A stretch of 64,000 nucleotides of DNA from Siphonodentalium dalli (GCA_032622095.1 CP136064.1:149297819-149361818), one strand, 5' to 3'. Positions 10,436 to 23,479 are shown, counted from the first letter of the stretch. A program made the numbers and translations. Notes: generated from the sequence alone by a model not told the origin.

Positions 10436-12332
10436 GAAAGTGTCAATGACACTGTAGCTCAACTTGGAAAGGGAATAATTTCATGTGTTACAGTCAATGG
10501 GGCGATTAGGAATGCGGAAAGTTGAAATGTCTAAGTAAACCAGATTATCAACATGAAGAGATATATATAATTTAAAGTAAAATCCAAGATGGTTGCTGGC
10601 GGCAATGTTTTCGAATGAAATTCAAAAACATTTGATAGCGTCCTTCTACTAGATCAATATCAAGATTAATATGAAGTTTGGTGATGATCGGCTGAGGGAA
10701 GTGGACTGTTGGGTGTGCCAAAGGATTTAGTAATGCAAAGAGTAAAATCCAAGATGGCTGCCAGTGGACATGTTTTATGACCGAATGACTCAAAAATGAC
10801 TCGTTCCCATCTACATGTCAATGTTAACAGCCATGATAAATTTTATAATGATCGGCTAAAGCTACGACTTGTAGCCAGTGCCAAAGGATTCAGTCATGCA
10901 ATGAGTAAAATCCAAGATGGCTGTCATTGGCCATGTTTTATGGCTGAATGACGCCAAAATGACTCGTTCCCATCTACATGTCAATATTAACATCCATACA
11001 AATTCATGATGATCAGGCGAACAGTTCGGCCTGTAGTCCGTGCTAATTGAATTTTGAATGGCAGCCATGTTTTTTTGACGAATGACCCCAAATAAACTCG
11101 TACCCCATCTACATGTCAATTTCATGATGATCCGACCAAAGGTACGACCTGTAATTCATGCCAAAGGATTTAGTCATGCAAAACGTAAAATCCAAGATGG
11201 CTGGTGGTGGCCATAACTCGTTACCATCTACATGTCAATATTAACATCCATTACAAAATTCATGATGATCAGACAAAAACGGCGGACTGTAGCCCGTGCT
11301 AATGGATTGAATTTTGAAATCGAAGATGGCCACTGGTGGCCATGTTTTTTTGCCAAATGATCCCAAAATGACTCGTTCCCATCTACATGCCAATGTTAAC
11401 AGCCATAACAAATTTCATGATGATCTGACCAAAGGTACGACCTGTAGCCTAGGCAAAAGGATTTAGTTTGTGCAAAGAGTAAAATCCAAGATGGCTGCCA
11501 GTGGCCCATGTTTTATGGCCGAATGACCCCCAAAATGACTCGTTCCCATCTACATTTCAAGATTAACATCCATGACAAATTTCATGATTGATCCTACCAA
11601 AGGTACGACCTGTAGCCAGTGCCAAAGGATTTAGTCATGCAAAGAGTAAAATCCAAGATGGATGCTGGTGGCCATTTTTTTTTCGCCGAATGACCCCAAA
11701 ACTACTCATTCCCATCTACATGTCAATATTAACATAAAGGACAAATTTCATGATGATCAGATAAATAGTACGGCCTGTAGTCCGTGCTATTGGATTGAAT
11801 TTTGAAATCCAAGATGGCTGCTGCCAGCTGGTGGCCATGTTTTTTGCCAAATGACCCCAAAATGACTCGTTCCCATCTACATGTCAATGCCCATGACAAA
11901 TTTCATAATGATCCAACCAAAGGTACGACCTGTAGCCCGTACCAAAGGATTAATTCATGTAAAGAGTAAAATCCAAGATGGCTGCTTACGGCCATGTTTT
12001 ATGGCAGAATTACCTCAAAATCACTCTTTCCCATCCGCATGTCAATATTAACATCCATGATGATCAGACAAACCGTACGACCTGAAGCCCGTGCTAATGG
12101 ATTGAATTTTGAATCCAAAAAAGTCACCGGTGGCCATGTTTTTTTTGCCCGAATGACCCCAAAATGACTCATTCCCCATGTCAACAGCTATGACAAATTT
12201 TATAATGACCGACTAAAGGTACGACCTGTAGCCCGTGCTAAAGGAAATTGTTGACTAATCACACATGCAAACACACACACGGATGACAGGGGGCAATAGC
12301 TCAAACTTTACAAAGTAAAGTTGAGCTAAAAA
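10436..12332 (-). mobile_element. Helentron/HINE-like element, degenerate 160-bp core array
   Basis: Its ends are GAAAGTGTCAATGACACTG plus TAGCTCAACTT on the left, and CAATAGCTCAAACTTTAC plus AAAGTTGAGCTA on the right, next to an ACACAC tract. Between them are about a dozen decayed units containing AAAATCCAAGATGGCTG, GCCATGTTTT, TGACTCGTTCCCATCTACA and GTACGACCTGTAGCCCGTG. Units vary in length and carry indels, so this copy is older than the one at 14374-17652. Confidence 0.65.
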
Positions 12333-12380
12333 CGCTTTGTGTGTCTGAGAAAATACAGGTCAACTGTTGTTTAGTTTCTC

Positions 12381-15162
12381 GCAAAAAGCGCAGTGGATGG
12401 TTTATAAGCAGAGTCTTGACCATTTCCTTATTTAGATTCGCGCACTTTATACGTCGGTTGTAAAACCCCTAATTTGGTGCATCTATGACTTACAACTCAC
12501 AATACTACTCATAGTAATATTCCTTATTTGGTATGTATTACCATATATATAAGTTAGGAGAAAATACTAACTGGATTGAAAAATATTCATCTCTTTGCAA
12601 GAACAATTATATTATGTACACGTTTTCTGTCTGATCATTTCGCAAACATGAAGTAACGTGGATCAGCTTGATTTTGAACTGACAGCGGGGTAGAATGGGT
12701 CAATTAAAATAAAATTTGGTGCGATTTGAATGCAATTGTTGATTGCACCAATAATTTTATCTATGCCTTCCACAGTGGAACGAAACATTTTCATTGGACG
12801 ATACAGTACTTCCTAGTGTTTGTCTATAAACAATCAGTTCCATAACGTTTTTGATGTTTGTTTACATAACCAAGGTTATTAATTAGCTACGCGTTATCGG
12901 CAGTAATAAGCAAAACGCTGCCCACGTCATATAAAGTAACAAAAAGTCGGCCAATAAGTTGAAAACGCGGCCAATAAGTAACAATGAAAGTGTCAATGAC
13001 ACTGTAGCTCAACTTGGAAAGGGAATAATTTAATATATTACAGTCAATGGAGCGATTAGGAATGTGGAAAGTTGAATGTCTAATACTAGTTTATAGACAT
13101 GAAGAGAAAAGTAAAATCCAAGATGGCTGCTGGCGGCCATGTTTTCGGCCGAATGACCCAAAATGAGTCGTTCCCATCTACATGTCATCGTTAACATCCA
13201 TGACAAATTTTATGACGATCAGACTCAAGGTACGACCTGTGGCCCGTGCTAATGGATTAAATTTTGAAATCCAAGATGGCCACTGGCGGCCATGTTTTTT
13301 GTCCGAATGACCCCAAAATTACTTGTTCCCATTTACATTCCAATTTCAACAGCCATGAAAATTTTTATGATGATCAGACTAAAGGTACGACCTGTAGCCC
13401 GTGGTAAAGGATTTAGTCATACAAAGAGTAAAATCCAAGATGGTTGCTGACGACCATGTTTTTTGGCCGAATGACCCCAAAATTACTCGTTCCCATCTAC
13501 ATGTCATTGTTAACATCCATGACAAATTTTATGATGATCAGACTAAAGGTACGACCTGCAGCCCGTGCTAAAGAATTTAGTCATACAAAGAGTAAAATCC
13601 AAGATGGCTGCTGGCGGCCATGTTTTTTGGCCGAATAACCCCAAAATTACTCGTTCCCATCTACATGTCAATATTATCATCCATGACAAATTTCATGATG
13701 ATCAGACAAACAGTACGACCTGTGGCCCGTGCTAATGGATTAAATTTTGAAATCCAAGATGGCCGCTGGCGGCAAAAAGCGCAGTGGATGGTTTATAAGC
13801 AGAGTCTTGACCATTTCCTTATTTAGATTCGCGCACTTTATACGTCGGTTGTAAATCCCCTAATTTGGTGCATCTATGACTTACAACTCACAATACTACT
13901 CATAGTAATATTCCTTATTTGGTATGTATTACCATATATATAAGTTAGGAGAAAATACTAACTGGATTGAAAAATATTCATCTCTTTGCAAGAACAATTA
14001 TATTATGTACACGTTTTCTGTCTGATCATTTCGCAAACATGAAGTAACGTGGATCAGCTTGATTTTGAACTGACAGCGGGTAGAATGGGTCAATTAAAAT
14101 AAAATTTGGTGCGATTTGAATGCAATTGTTGATTGCACCAATAATTTTATCTATGCCTTCCACAGTGGAACGAAACATTTTCATTGGACGATACAGTACT
14201 TCATAGTGTTTGTCTATAAACAATCAGTTCCATAACGTTTTTTGATGTTTGTTTACATAACCAAGGTTATTAATTAGCTACGCGTTATCGGCCGTAATAA
14301 GCAAAACGCTGCCCACGTCATATAAAGTAACAAAAAGTCGGCCAATAAGTTGAAAACGCGGCCAATAAGTAACAATGAAAGTGTCAATGACACTGTAGCT
14401 CAACTTGGAAAGGGAATAATTTAATATATTACAGGTCAATGGAGCGATTAGGAATGTGGAAAGTTGAATGTCTAATACTAGTTTATAGACATGAAGAGAA
14501 AAGTAAAATCCAAGATGGCTGCTGGCGGCCATGTTTTCGGCCGAATGACCCAAAATGAGTCGTTCCCATCTACATGTCATCGTTAACATCCATGACAAAT
14601 TTTATGACGATCAGACTCAAGGTACGACCTGTGGCCCGTGCTAATGGATTAAATTTTGAAATCCAAGATGGCCACTGGCGGCCATGTTTTTTTGGTCCGA
14701 ATGACCCCAAAATTACTTGTTCCCATTTACATTCCAATTTCAACAGCCATGAAAATTTTTATGATGATCAGACTAAAGGTACGACCTGTAGCCCGTGGTA
14801 AAGGATTTAGTCATACAAAGAGTAAAATCCAAGATGGCTGCTGACAACCATGTTTTTTGGCCGAATGACCCCAAAATTACTCGTTCCCATCTACATGTCA
14901 TTGTTAACATCCATGACAAATTTTATGATGATCAGACTAAAGGTACGACCTGCAGCCCGTGCTAAAGAATTTAGTCATACAAAGAGTAAAATCCAAGATG
15001 GCTGCTGGCGGCCATGTTTTTTGGGCCGAATAACCCCAAAATTACTCGTTCCCATCTACATGTCAATATTATCATCCATGACAAATTTCATGATGATCAG
15101 ACAAACAGTACGACCTGTGGCCCGTGCTAATGGATTAAATTTTGAAATCCAAGATGGCCACT
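12381..15162 (+). repeat. Tandem segmental duplication, unit 1391 bp
   Basis: The sequence from 12381 (GCAAAAAGCGCAGTGGATGG) recurs from 13772 with a constant 1391-bp offset, for instance the AACAATGAAAGTGTCAATG motif at 12980 and 14371. The junction at 13771/13772 cuts a CCGCTGGCG core repeat. The copies differ by only scattered substitutions and single-base indels. The unit includes about 600 bp of unique-looking sequence plus the left end of an AGCTCAACTT-family element, so only the second copy has the full element. Confidence 0.92.
12983..13771 (-). mobile_element. Truncated Helentron/HINE-like element (first duplicate)
   Basis: It has the conserved left end (palindrome plus TAGCTCAACTT) and four or five core units, then is cut at the duplication junction inside a unit. 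The right terminus is absent. Confidence 0.65.
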
Positions 15163-17652
15163 GGCGGCCATGTTTTTTGTCCGAATGACCCCAAAATGAC
15201 TCGTTCCCATCTACATTCCAATATCAACAGCCATGACAAATTTTATGATGATCAGACTAAAGGTACGACCTGTAGCCCGTGCTAAAGGATTTAGTCATAC
15301 AAAGAGTAAAATCCAAGATGGCTGCTGGTGGCCATGTTTTTGAGCCAAATGACCCCAAAATGACTCGTTCCCATCTACATGTCAATATTAACATCCATGA
15401 CAAATTTCATGATGATCAGACAAACAGTACGACCTGTGGCCCGTGCTAATGGATTAAATTTTGAAATCCAAGATGGCCGCTGGCGGCCATGTTTTTTGTC
15501 CGAATGACCCCAAAATGACTCGTTTCCCATCTACATTCCAATATCAACAGCCATGACAAATTTTATGATGATCAGACTAAAGGTACGACCTGTAGCCCGT
15601 GCTAAAGGATTTAGTCATACAAAGAGTAAAATCCAAGATGGCTGCTGGCGGCCATGTTTTTTGGCCAAATGACCCCAAAATGACTCGTTCCCATCTACAT
15701 GTGATTATTAACATTCTTGACAAATTTTATGATGATCAGACTAAAAGTAGGACCTGTAGCCCGTGCTAAAGGATTTAGTCATGCAAAGAGTAAAATCCAA
15801 GACGGCTGCTGGCGGCCATGTTTTTTGGCCGAATGACCCCAAAATTACTCGTTCCCATCTACATGTCATTGTTAACATCCATGACAAATTTTATGATGAT
15901 CAGACAAAAGGTACGACCTGTAGCCCGTGCTAAAGGATTTAGTCATACAAAGAGTAAAATCCAAGATGGCTGCTGGTGGCCATGTTTTTGAGCCAAATGA
16001 CCCCAAAATTACTCGTTCCCATCTACATGTCAATATTAACATCCATGACAAATTTCATGATGATCAGATGAACAGTGCGACCTGTGGCCCGTGCTAATGG
16101 ATTGAATTTTGAAAACAAAGATGGCCACTGGTGGCCATGTTTTTTGTCCCAATGACCCCAAAATGACTCGTTCCCATCTACATTCCAATTTCAACAGCCA
16201 TGACAAATTTCATGATTATCAGACTAAAGGTAGGACCTGTAGCCCGTGCTAAAGGATTTAGTCATACAAAGAGTAAAATCCAAGATGGCTGCTGGCGGCC
16301 ATGTTTTTTTGCCCGAATAACCCAAAAATAACTCGTTCCCATCTACATGTCATTGTTAACATCCATGACAAATTTTATGATGATCTGACTAAAGGTACGA
16401 CCTGTAGCCCGTGCTAAAGGATTTAGCCATGCAAAGAGTAAAATCGAAGATGGCTGCTGGCAGCCATGTTTTTTGGCCGAATGACCCCAAAATTACTCGT
16501 TCCCATCTACATTCCAATATCAACAGCCATGCCAAATTTTATGATGATCAGACTAAAGGTACGACCTGTAGCCCGTGCTAAAGGATTTAGTCATACAAAG
16601 AGTAAAATCCAAGATGGCTGCTGGCGGCCATGTTTTTTGGCCAAATGACCCCAAAATGACTCGTTCCAATCTACATGTGATTATTAACATTCTTGACAAA
16701 TTTTATGATGATCAGACTAAAGGTACGACCTGTAGCCCGTGCTAAAGGATTTAGTCATACAAAGAGTAAAATCCAAGATGGCTGCTGGCGGCCATGTTTT
16801 ACGGCCGAATGACCCCAAAATGACTCGTTCCCATCTACATGTCAATATTAACATCCATGACAAATTTCATGATGATCAGATGAACAGTGCGACCTGTGGC
16901 CCGTGCTAATGGATTGAATTTTGAAAACAAAGATGGCCACTGGCGGCCATGTTTTTTGTCCCAATGACCCCAAAATGACTCGTTCCCATCTACATTCCAA
17001 TTTCAACAGCCATGACAAATTTCATGATTATCAGACTAAAGGTAGGACCTGTAGCCCGTGCTAAAGGATTTAGTCATACAAAGAGTAAAATCCAAGATGG
17101 CTGCTGGCGGCCATGTTTTTTGCCCCGAATAACCCAAAAATGACTCGTTCCCATCTACATGTCATTGTTAACATCCATGACAAATTTTATGATGATCTGA
17201 CTAAAGGTACGACCTGTAGCCCGTGCTAAAGGATTTAGCCATGCAAAGAGTAAAATCGAAGATGGCTGCTGGCAGCCCATGTTTTTTGGCCGAATGACCC
17301 CAAAATTACTCGTTTCCCATCTACATGTCAATATTAACATCCATGACAAATTTCATGACGATCAGACGAACAGTACGGCCTGTAGCCCGTGCTAATGGAT
17401 TGAATTTTGAAATCTAAGATGGCCGCTGGCGGCCATGTTTTTTTTCCGAATGACCCCAAAATGAATCATTCCGGTACAAATGTTGATGTCAACAGCTATG
17501 AAAAATTTCATAATGATCCGATCAAAGGTACGACCTGTAGCCTCTATTGTTGACACCTTACGCACACACACACGCGCACACGCACACACGGACGACTGAC
17601 GACAAAGCCATGGCAATAGCTCAAACTTTACAAAGTAAAGTTGAGCTAAAAA
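14374..17652 (-). mobile_element. Helentron/HINE-like element with about 19 core repeats of 160 bp
   Basis: This is the longest member of the family. Core units start with AAAATCCAAGATGGC or a variant at about 14505, 14661, 14825, 14988, 15147, 15308, 15467, 15628 and so on to 17412, spaced 156-164 bp. Two unit types partly alternate: one reads GCTAATGGATTAAATTTTGA before AAGATGGCCAC/CGC, the other AAGGATTTAGTCATACAAAG before AAGATGGCTGCTGGCGGCC. The right end has an AC-rich tract and CAATAGCTCAAACTTTAC plus AAAGTTGAGCTA. The reading frames of 60-110 codons inside are artefacts of the repeat. Flanks on both sides contain CGGCCAATAAGT. Confidence 0.75.
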
Positions 17653-17915
17653 GTCGGCCAATAAGTCAAGATAACGTAAATTACGTCATACGCAATTCCG
17701 ACGTTAACAGGTGAAACTCTCCGATAATTGGCATTCCGTACTAATAGCTTTGATCATATATGCGATTGTCTTGAAATGAACTAATGCCTAATGCATAAAC
17801 TAATCATACTAACATTGACGCGTGTGAATGTGTTCTACTGATGATTCTATTGATGATTTCTTATTGATGATTATTGACATTGTTTATGACTTCACGGACT
17901 TACATCTAAGTCTCG

Positions 17916-18362
17916 GTGCCTCGACAAATCAGCGAGGGAAATTACAACAAAGAAGAAGAAGACATGGCGAACCTCGTATTTAGCTCGGCAAAATTTTTTC
18001 GTTCTACGGAAGATATCTTGCAGTTGCTGGTAGAAGATAGTTTGATATTAGAACAATTATCGACTCAGGAAATGAACAGACTGGAAACAGTGGATATTTC
18101 AAGTGAATCGCCACGGAGATAAAAGGGAGGAAATCACTCTACGCGGAAGACATTCGCCACCACTCTAGTACAGGCAGGTGTGGCCCCGAACGCGGTTGCG
18201 CAATTAGGTGGGTGGAAATCGTTACAAACTATAAACGAATACTCAGCGCCGTCTGTAGCCCAGCAGCAAGAAGCATCACGGGATATAGCAGGAGTTATTG
18301 TTCCGAGAAAATCGGGCGAGTTAAGCATAAATGAGAACGATTTGACATCTGCAAGTACATGA
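17916..18362 (+). pseudogene. Tyrosine recombinase C-terminal remnant (Crypton/DIRS-like)
   Basis: In one frame the sequence reads GGNHSTRKTFATTLVQAGV, then APNAVAQLGGWKSLQTINEY, then SAPSVAQQQEA. This shows the HxxR box (18135-18146), the GWKS block and the nucleophilic Tyr (codon 18240-18242) of tyrosine recombinases, which cut and rejoin DNA through a phosphotyrosine. The upstream part (17916-18119, MPRQISEGNYNKEEEDMAN...) is in the same frame, separated by a single TAA at 18120-18122. It is not recognisable and may not belong to the enzyme. The first catalytic Arg region is missing. The layout resembles metazoan Crypton or DIRS-type recombinases, but I cannot choose between them. It is a dead fragment or one exon of a larger element. 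Confidence 0.7.
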
Positions 18363-18739
18363 TCTACCAGTGCCTCCAGAAGTTCACATAGATATGAGTC
18401 AACTGAAAGCAGACTGCAAGGACTTTCGTTGTTATCTGGGGCAACAATACACAGAGGAACAATACATATAAATATAACGCCAAGTAGAAAGAGACAACAT
18501 TGTGAAGTCGCCACCACAAGCTTCCTTGTTTGTGCCACAAAAGTACCGGGTACCTTTACATGTACTTTATAGGTGTAGCCATATCACTTTAAAATCCACT
18601 CTCGGTTGACTGACAGATCTAACCCGAAAACAAGATGGGCTTCCTTATGTTGACATAACTTGAGCCCTAATCACTTCACAATAACTTCTGTTGTAAAGCA
18701 TTCATGCATGTTTAAACCAAGCAAACAATAAATCAAAAC

Positions 18740-19190
18740 AAATAATCTTGTATTATGTTTATTGAGATATCCTGACCTGAACATCTCCTCCCCCCACTCC
18801 AAACCCTGACTTAAACAACTTTTGCTCGGAAGAAGTTAATTTCTCGCCGTTTCATGACTATATAAAGCAAAATAAGCTATAAAACCATAAGATGATTTTT
18901 TTGTCATGTATGTGCTGGGAAGATAAACTGACCTGGACATTCCCCACACCCCCTCTCCAAATCCTGACTTAAACAACTTTTGCTCGGAAGAAGTTAATTT
19001 CTCGCCGTTTCATAACAATATAAAGCAAAATAAGCTATAAAACCATAAGATGTTTTTTTGTCATGTAGGTGCTGGTGGGGGGGGGGGGGGGGGGGGGGGG
19101 GGGGGAGATATCCTGACCTGGACATCCTAGTCCAGGAGATATTGGTCAACCTCTGTCTGCACCCCCCCCCCCCCCAGGACTCAACTTCAC
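18740..19190. repeat. Tandem repeat of about 175 bp with long G and C runs
   Basis: Two to three copies of a unit containing AAGCTATAAAACCATAAGATG, TTTTTGTCATGTAGGTGCTG and GCTCGGAAGAAGTTAATTTC. A run of 29 G lies at 19077-19105 and a run of 14 C at 19162-19175. A related copy lies at about 25905-26340. Confidence 0.75.
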
Positions 19191-19301
19191 CCCACTAATT
19201 TTCTTCCTTCAGGTATCCTCTAATTTTTTTCACTTGTTAACAAGAAAAAAAAGTGGCCGCAGAGACTCCAGACAAGATGGCGTCCATCATGGCGGCCATT
19301 T

Positions 19302-22300
19302 TTTTTTAATGCACCATGTCTCTTTGATCGCCGTTATAGTAAAGATGATGTCACATGCGGTCTTGTTTTCAGCTCGATTCGTTATGCTAATATACAGCCC
19401 TTACAAATTAGCCAAAAATCCGACACCAGAATCCAATATGGCGGCCAAGATGGCCACCGAAATGTGAAAATATGCTATTTTTCTGACATGTTACCACCTT
19501 TCGTTTGTCTCTGTGGGAAAATATTGGCATCTTTGCGTCATGTTATACATTTATCATATAGAGGAGTCATTTTCGACCACATGGGGACCATAATATACAT
19601 TCATTGCGGGATATTTTTGTCCGATATCACGTTTTCCCAAATGCCGATATAATAGGTCAAAGCCGAATCTACGTTAATAATACAAAATCACCGAAAATCG
19701 CCGATTTTAACATCAGTGAGCATTATTGTCATGAAAACTCCACACCTGCTTACTATTGTGAGTTGGGAACACCTAGGCGAAGAACTTTCCTTGTACCATA
19801 TCCAAATAAAAGTACCCCAAATCCAAAATGGCGCCCACAATGGCGGACAGATTTTGAAAAATCACCGAAATTCCCTCATATTCACATCATTGGGCATTAT
19901 TGTCGACACAACTCCATCCATGCGTACAGTTGAGTTGGAAATACTGAGGTGAAGTAATTACCTTAAATCTCAAGCAAGAAATGGTTTTCCATATCGAAGA
20001 TGGCGGCCAAAATGGCGACCGAAATTTGAAAATACGCCTACATTCCTTTACTTTCTTAGGATGGGCGTTATTGTTTCGCGATTTCTACCCACCATTACAT
20101 GTTGATATGTATGAATTATTCATTAGGGTTTGGCAAGTGATACTCACAGTCAATATGGCGGCCAAACTGGCGGCCATAAATTGAAAAGAAGCCGATATTA
20201 TCACATACTAATTTCAACTTTTTGTCATAATATCGATTTGTATAGACAAAACGGTACATACTATAAGCCATATATTAGTTCCAATGTAAGTCGTAGCCTT
20301 TTGGAATGATGAAAACCCACAATCGCGATGTGGCATTTCAAAATCCATTCTCCACTAAGGGCTCATACTGGCCGTAACCGTATATAGGTGCACCGAATAG
20401 TCATATTATGACTTCCAAGAATAAAAAAAACAGTACCTGAGCTTATTCTGAATTGCCACATTCAGCATTATCTAGACACGTTTCCGTCTCTTCGTCAGAT
20501 TAATCTATCTCACTCACAACAGTTTACTACACTTCTTTGTAGAAGGGTGCCACTAATTGGAATGTTTCAAACAATACATATGCCGGTGTCCAGCTCACGT
20601 GTTTGTTTCGAAAGCTTGGAATTCTTAGCGAGCTTCATTCGTGGTATAGCTTATGGTATAATTCAGATGCTACATATGGGGTATAGGCATCATCTTGTGC
20701 GATACACTAGAAAGGTATCCGGTCGATGCGTATACTAGCTTTCAGAAGGACCTATCTATCTGCGTATTGTCAGCTTTGGTTGCCCAATGGGGATAACAAC
20801 GTGTACACCTGGTGATCTTCCCAAACAGCTACTTCCCAATATATGGTTCATAATTCACATACTCATCTAATGCACTGACGTACCCGGACAACTTCTGAAT
20901 ATGGCTTCGAGTGTTGAAAGCCCGACATTTGACGGATGCATTTCTGCTAAGGCGTAGAAGACCATAATGCATAATATACCCAAACTCCTTGAACATGATC
21001 ATAAGAACAAGCTTGTTGGCGTCCAGCAATCGTCTCACCGAACAGATCCAAGCAGATGATAACAATACACACGGTGCTAGTTTGTGGGTATGTGTCATGA
21101 TAGTGGAAATGAAATTGGACCATGACTGCACCGCCCCTTATTTTGTTATGTTTTAGATTCAGACAGGATCTCATGTGTGGCTTTGCTTTCCTTGTATGCT
21201 AAGATTGTATGTTCCCATCCGTTTGGAAGCCGTTCTTAAATAGTGAAATAAATGCACCACAGTTCCTGACATTTTCTTGAATAATACCGCCAACATAATA
21301 ACACTAACACTGAGAGAGGATAACAAAAAACGCATACATTCATGCTATAAAGACATTATCCTTCAGTCCATCCGACTGTTTTGAGGGAGGCTAGCATAGT
21401 ATTATCCAGACAAAAATGTACGTAGTTGAATCAGAAAGGTCTTCGAAACGGATGTGGATATACAATCTTACCACACCAAATAAAACCGACACGCATGACA
21501 TTCTATATCTTAAACATGCACCAGGTGTAGGGGTGGTGTATACCGTGGCCCATTTCATTCCCACTATCATGGCGCATGTCCATAAACTAGCACCGCGAGC
21601 ATTGGTTCTCTCTGCTGGGAGATATTCGACGAGACAAATGCGGGGCGTCACACAGGTTGCTTCGGATCATGGTCAAGAAGTGTGGTAGTCTGTACACTAT
21701 GGTCTTCTCCTTAGCAGATAGACATCTGCCCAAGGGAATGAGACAGCTAGCAACCTTCGAAACACTGTCGAAGTTGTCCACATATGCCAATACGTTCGCT
21801 GAGTTTGTGAGTTGACGAACCATCTATTGGGAAGTGACTAGCTAACTGTTCGCCAGGTGTACATGTCGTTATCCCCATGGGGTATGAGACACATACATAG
21901 AGATGACCTTCTGTAAGCTTGTATACTCATCGGTCATATGCCTTCATAGTTCAAGATGACGCACAAATATAACATTGAGCAAATATTTAAAATCGTAAGC
22001 TAGACACCGGAAAATGAATTGTTTGAAACGTTATGATTAGAGGGACCCTACTCCCAGGAAGTGGTGAATACTTTGTCGGTGTGAGCTACCTAGATTTATC
22101 AGACAAAGAAATGGAAGCTGGTCCATATAACTATGGACGTGACGTGGCAAATCAGAATCTGTTATCAGGTAATTGTTCTGATATAACTATTCGGCGCACC
22201 TACGCTTACGGCCATTATCGGCGCTAAGTGGAGAATGGATTTCGAAATGCCACATCGCGATATTAATTGTGGTTTTCATCTTTCCAGAAGGATACGAGCT

Positions 22301-23471
22301 ATGTTATGCATTTTGATACCTTCAAGTTGAACTGGTAGATGGTGTATGTACAGTTTCGTCCATACATACCGATATTATGACAAAAAGTTGAAATTAAGAT
22401 GTGAAAATATCGATTTCTTTTCAAATTGTAGCTGCCAATTTAGCAACTATATTGGCTGTGAGTATCAATTCCCAAACCCTAATGAATACTTCATGTCACT
22501 ATTCCATATCAACATGTAATGGTGGATAGAAATCGCGAAACAATAACGCCCATCGTAAGAAAGTAAAGGAATGTAGACTTGTTTTCAAATTTCGGGCGCC
22601 ATTTTGGCCGACATCTACGATTTGGAAAACAATTTCTTGCATGAGATGTAAGGTAATAACTTCACCTCAGTATTTCCAACTCAACTGTAAGCATGGGTGG
22701 AGTTGTCTCGACAATAATGCCCAATAATGTGAATATGAGGGAATTTCGGTGATTTTTCAAAATCTGTCCGCCATTGTGGGTGCCATTTTGGATTTGGGGT
22801 ACTTTTATTTGGATATGGTACAAGGAAAGTTCATCGCCTAAGTGTTTCCAACTCACAATAGTAAGCAGGTGTGGAGTTTTCATGACAATAATGCTCACTG
22901 ATGTTAAAATCGGCGATTTTCGGCGATTTTTTATTTCTGGTGGCCATTTTGGCCGCCATCTTGGATTTGGGTAAATATTCCTCAACTCAGGTATAAGAGG
23001 AATCATAGCTCGAGTATCTCCTGCACATATATATGCATGGGTGTTGTTATAATAGCAATAACATTCATTGATTCGAAACATTACATCGCGTTATTAACGT
23101 AGATTCGGCTTTGACCTATTATACCGGCATTTGGGAAAACGTGATATCGGACAAAAATATCCCGCAATGAATGTATATTATGGTCCCCATGTGGTCGAAA
23201 ATGACTCCTCTATATGATAAATGTATAACATGACGCAAAGATGCCAACATTTTCCCACAGAGACAAACGAAAGGTGGTAACATGTCAGAAAAATAGCATA
23301 TTTTCACATTTCGGCGGCCATCTTGGCCGCCATATTGGATTCTGGTGTCGGATTTTTGGCTAATTTGTAAGGGCTGTATATTAGCATAACGAATCGAGCT
23401 GAAAACAAGACCGCATGTGACATCATCTTTACTATAACGGCGATCAAAGAGACATGGTGCATTTAAAAAAA
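19302..23471. mobile_element. Fold-back element, imperfect palindrome of about 4.2 kb
   Basis: The left arm (from TTAATGCACCATGTCTCTTT) is repeated in reverse complement on the right, ending AAAGAGACATGGTGCATTTA. Pairing continues inward: ATATTGGCATCTTTGCGTC at about 19523 with its complement at about 23240, and AACGGATGTGGATATACAAT near 21447 with its diverged partner near 21205. The unpaired loop is about 21235-21440. Outer arms are nearly identical, inner arms clearly diverged. Parts of the arms consist of tandem units of roughly 190 bp containing AATATGGCGGCCAAGATGGC or similar, as in classical fold-back transposons. No transposase was recognised and no target-site duplication could be fixed. 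The frames within it are not convincing genes. Confidence 0.82.
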
Positions 23472-23479
23472 ATTTCGTT

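Noticed and set aside
13444-16648. Repeated plus-strand frames starting MFFGRMTPKLLVPIYMS
   Set aside because: Each is a read-through of the 160-bp core units; the frame changes with small indels and there is no coding signature.
18134-18538. A 134-codon minus-strand frame opposite the recombinase remnant
   Set aside because: The plus strand carries clear HxxR and Tyr motifs; the minus frame is its shadow.
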